64,000 nucleotides of DNA from Gemmatimonadota bacterium (GTDB taxonomy: Bacteria; Gemmatimonadota; Gemmatimonadetes; Gemmatimonadales; Gemmatimonadaceae), in NCBI GenBank assembly GCA_023249375.1, contig JAHFCT010000004.1:1-64000 (forward strand), read 5' to 3'. Every line of letters begins with the position of its first letter. The first letter of the stretch is position 1. Of the stretch, positions 62,843-64,000 are shown in pieces. Position numbers and translations under genes: made by a program. The notes beneath the pieces are model-generated. The model did not search any database and was not told where the DNA came from. It was given only the letters and a program-made list of their open reading frames with translations.

Positions 62843-64000
62843 TCAGCTCGTGGTCAAGCGGCGCGGTGCGCTGCAGACGGTGTCGAGTCGCGCCAGCAGC
62901 GCGTTGATGTCGACGGGCTTGAGCAGCACGTCGTCCACCGAGAGCTGGTGCATGCGCGCCAGGTCGTCCTCCCGCACAAAGCCGGTGCAGAGCAGCACCG
63001 GCACGTCGGCATCGAGCGAGCGGATCCGCTCAAGCGTCTCCACACCGCTGAACGGGCCCGGCAGTTGCACGTCGAGCAGGATGGCGCGGATGCGGTCGCG
63101 GTGCACGCCGAATTGGGCGAGGGCGCGGGTGCCGTCGGCGGCCTCGAGCACCGTGAATCCCGAGAGCTCGAGCACCATGCGCAGCATCTCGCGCAGCGCC
63201 CGCTCGTCATCGACCAGCAGGATCACCGGCCGGTCGGTGTGCGCCGGCGTCTGTCGCGGCGGCACCGATGTCGCCGCCGGCCGGGTGACGATGGCCTCGG
63301 CCCGCTCGGCGAGGGCAGGGAAAAGCAGCCGCACGTGCGTGCCCTGTCCCTCCACGCTGTGCACGGAGATCGCGCCGCCGAGCTGGCGCGTCAGTCCGTA
63401 CACGAGCGGAAGGCCGAGCCCCGTGCCGTGGCCCGGTTCCTTGGTCGTGAAGAACGGCTCGAACAGCCGCGCCTTCACTTCATCGGACATGCCGGCGCCG
63501 GTGTCTACCACCGAGATCTCGACGTACGTGCCCGCCTGCGGCAGCGCGGCGTCGTGCGCCTGCGCGTTGTCGAAGTACAGGCGCTTGGCTTCAATGCGCA
63601 GCGATCCGCCGCTGGGCATCGCGTCGCGCGCATTGATGCAAAGGTTGAGCAGCGCCTGCTCAATCTCACCGGCGTCTCCGAGCACGGCGGGCACGTCGGG
63701 GGCGGTGAACGTGTCGATGACGATGCGAGGTTCGAACGTGCGGCGGCAGATGGAATCCACCGTCTCGATGGCATGGGCGATGTCGACGGCTTCGAGGCGC
63801 AGCGGATCGTGCCGGCTGAAGCTCAGCAGCTGGCGCGTGAGCTCCGCCGCGCGCGTGCCGGCATGTGCCACGCCGTCGAGCGCGGCGAGCGCCGGGTGGC
63901 CGACACCCACCAGCGTGCGCGCCGCCGCGACGCCGGTGAGCACGGCGCCCATCAGGTTGTTGAAATCGTGCGCAATGCCGCCGGCGAGCGACCCCACGGC
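62843..64000 (-). CDS. Hybrid sensor histidine kinase, N-terminus beyond the window
   Basis: Visible part is 386 codons. The frame runs off the right edge: the H-box GSLAGGIAHDFNN is at the very end, so the sensor region is missing. HATPase_c (NLCINARDAMPSGG, DTGAGMS, FEPFFTTKEPGHGTGLGL) and a C-terminal receiver (LLVDDERAL, phospho-Asp in ILLDVQLPG, Lys in LLKPVDI) follow. The GTG near 63997 is internal, not a start. Upstream of the SRAP gene in the same transcript. Confidence 0.9.
   Translation of the reverse strand, partial: AVGSLAGGIAHDFNNLMGAVLTGVAAARTLVGVGHPALAALDGVAHAGTRAAELTRQLLSFSRHDPLRLEAVDIAHAIETVDSICRRTFEPRIVIDTFTAPDVPAVLGDAGEIEQALLNLCINARDAMPSGGSLRIEAKRLYFDNAQAHDAALPQAGTYVEISVVDTGAGMSDEVKARLFEPFFTTKEPGHGTGLGLPLVYGLTRQLGGAISVHSVEGQGTHVRLLFPALAERAEAIVTRPAATSVPPRQTPAHTDRPVILLVDDERALREMLRMVLELSGFTVLEAADGTRALAQFGVHRDRIRAILLDVQLPGPFSGVETLERIRSLDADVPVLLCTGFVREDDLARMHQLSVDDVLLKPVDINALLARLDTVCSAPRRLTTS

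Noticed and set aside
63995-63997. GTG as start of the right-edge kinase
   Set aside because: It lies inside the H-box region; the gene must begin beyond the window.

Overview
The window is one contiguous piece of a high-GC, gene-dense bacterial chromosome. Gene content and style point to Gemmatimonadota (FCB superphylum): a short HPF-HprK-mannose-type PTS train, many signal-peptide lipoproteins and beta-barrel-like proteins, a PNPFNP secreted protein of FCB type, UPF0182, many GTG starts, and stop/start overlaps at most gene junctions. This assignment is an inference from gene content; no rRNA is present to settle it.

Layout. 1-683: edge of a secreted proline/alanine-rich protein (minus) divergent from a membrane histidine kinase. 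2176-9347: mazG (minus), then an overlapping train alr-deoB-cdd-lipoprotein-outer-membrane protein-REC/histidine kinase. 9466-15630: miaB, comEC (its 5' end looks frameshifted), fbp and a mutase large subunit without its B12 domain. 15643-17975: a palindromic repeat and two tandem zinc-ribbon membrane proteins whose 5' ends are almost identical. 18111-33983: a nearly unbroken train: FmdB-like protein, argS, pfkB-type kinase, purM, OMP, ribD-ribE-ribBA-ribH-nusB, glycosyltransferase, hpf, hprK, PTS EIIA/B/C/D, ptsH, ptsI. 34032-37042: metK, a DUF151 nuclease-family protein and a repeat-rich membrane protein. 37055-42066: cobalamin riboswitch followed by btuF-btuC-btuD-btuB. 42188-45422: recO-selB, then a small secreted PNPFNP protein with its own promoter and terminator. 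45521-50554: clpB, two N-formylglutamate-amidohydrolase-like lipoproteins, tadA; namZ faces them. 51849-52510: two tRNA-Ser genes, each behind a copy of the dispersed repeat. 52511-64000: UPF0182, a large M14 peptidase, a periplasmic binding protein overlapping a hybrid sensor kinase, an SRAP-domain protein (minus) and a second hybrid kinase cut by the right edge.

How it fits together. Most genes are housekeeping: nucleotide salvage and purine synthesis, riboflavin, wall precursors, tRNA modification and charging, SAM, and protein quality control. B12 is linked to uptake (riboswitch plus btu genes) and use (the acyl-CoA mutase). The PTS cluster has all phosphotransfer parts and HPr kinase but no sugar-catabolic gene.

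The most unusual signals are non-coding. One is a dispersed ~23-nt repeat, present as palindromic pairs or single arms, always pointing the same way toward a nearby start codon or tRNA. A second, CTGCC(G/A)TC-rich repeat family appears to have entered the mazG reading frame. A TANNTT -10-like hexamer recurs before transcription units. The tandem zinc-ribbon genes show a sharply bounded, near-identical tract that suggests recent gene conversion.
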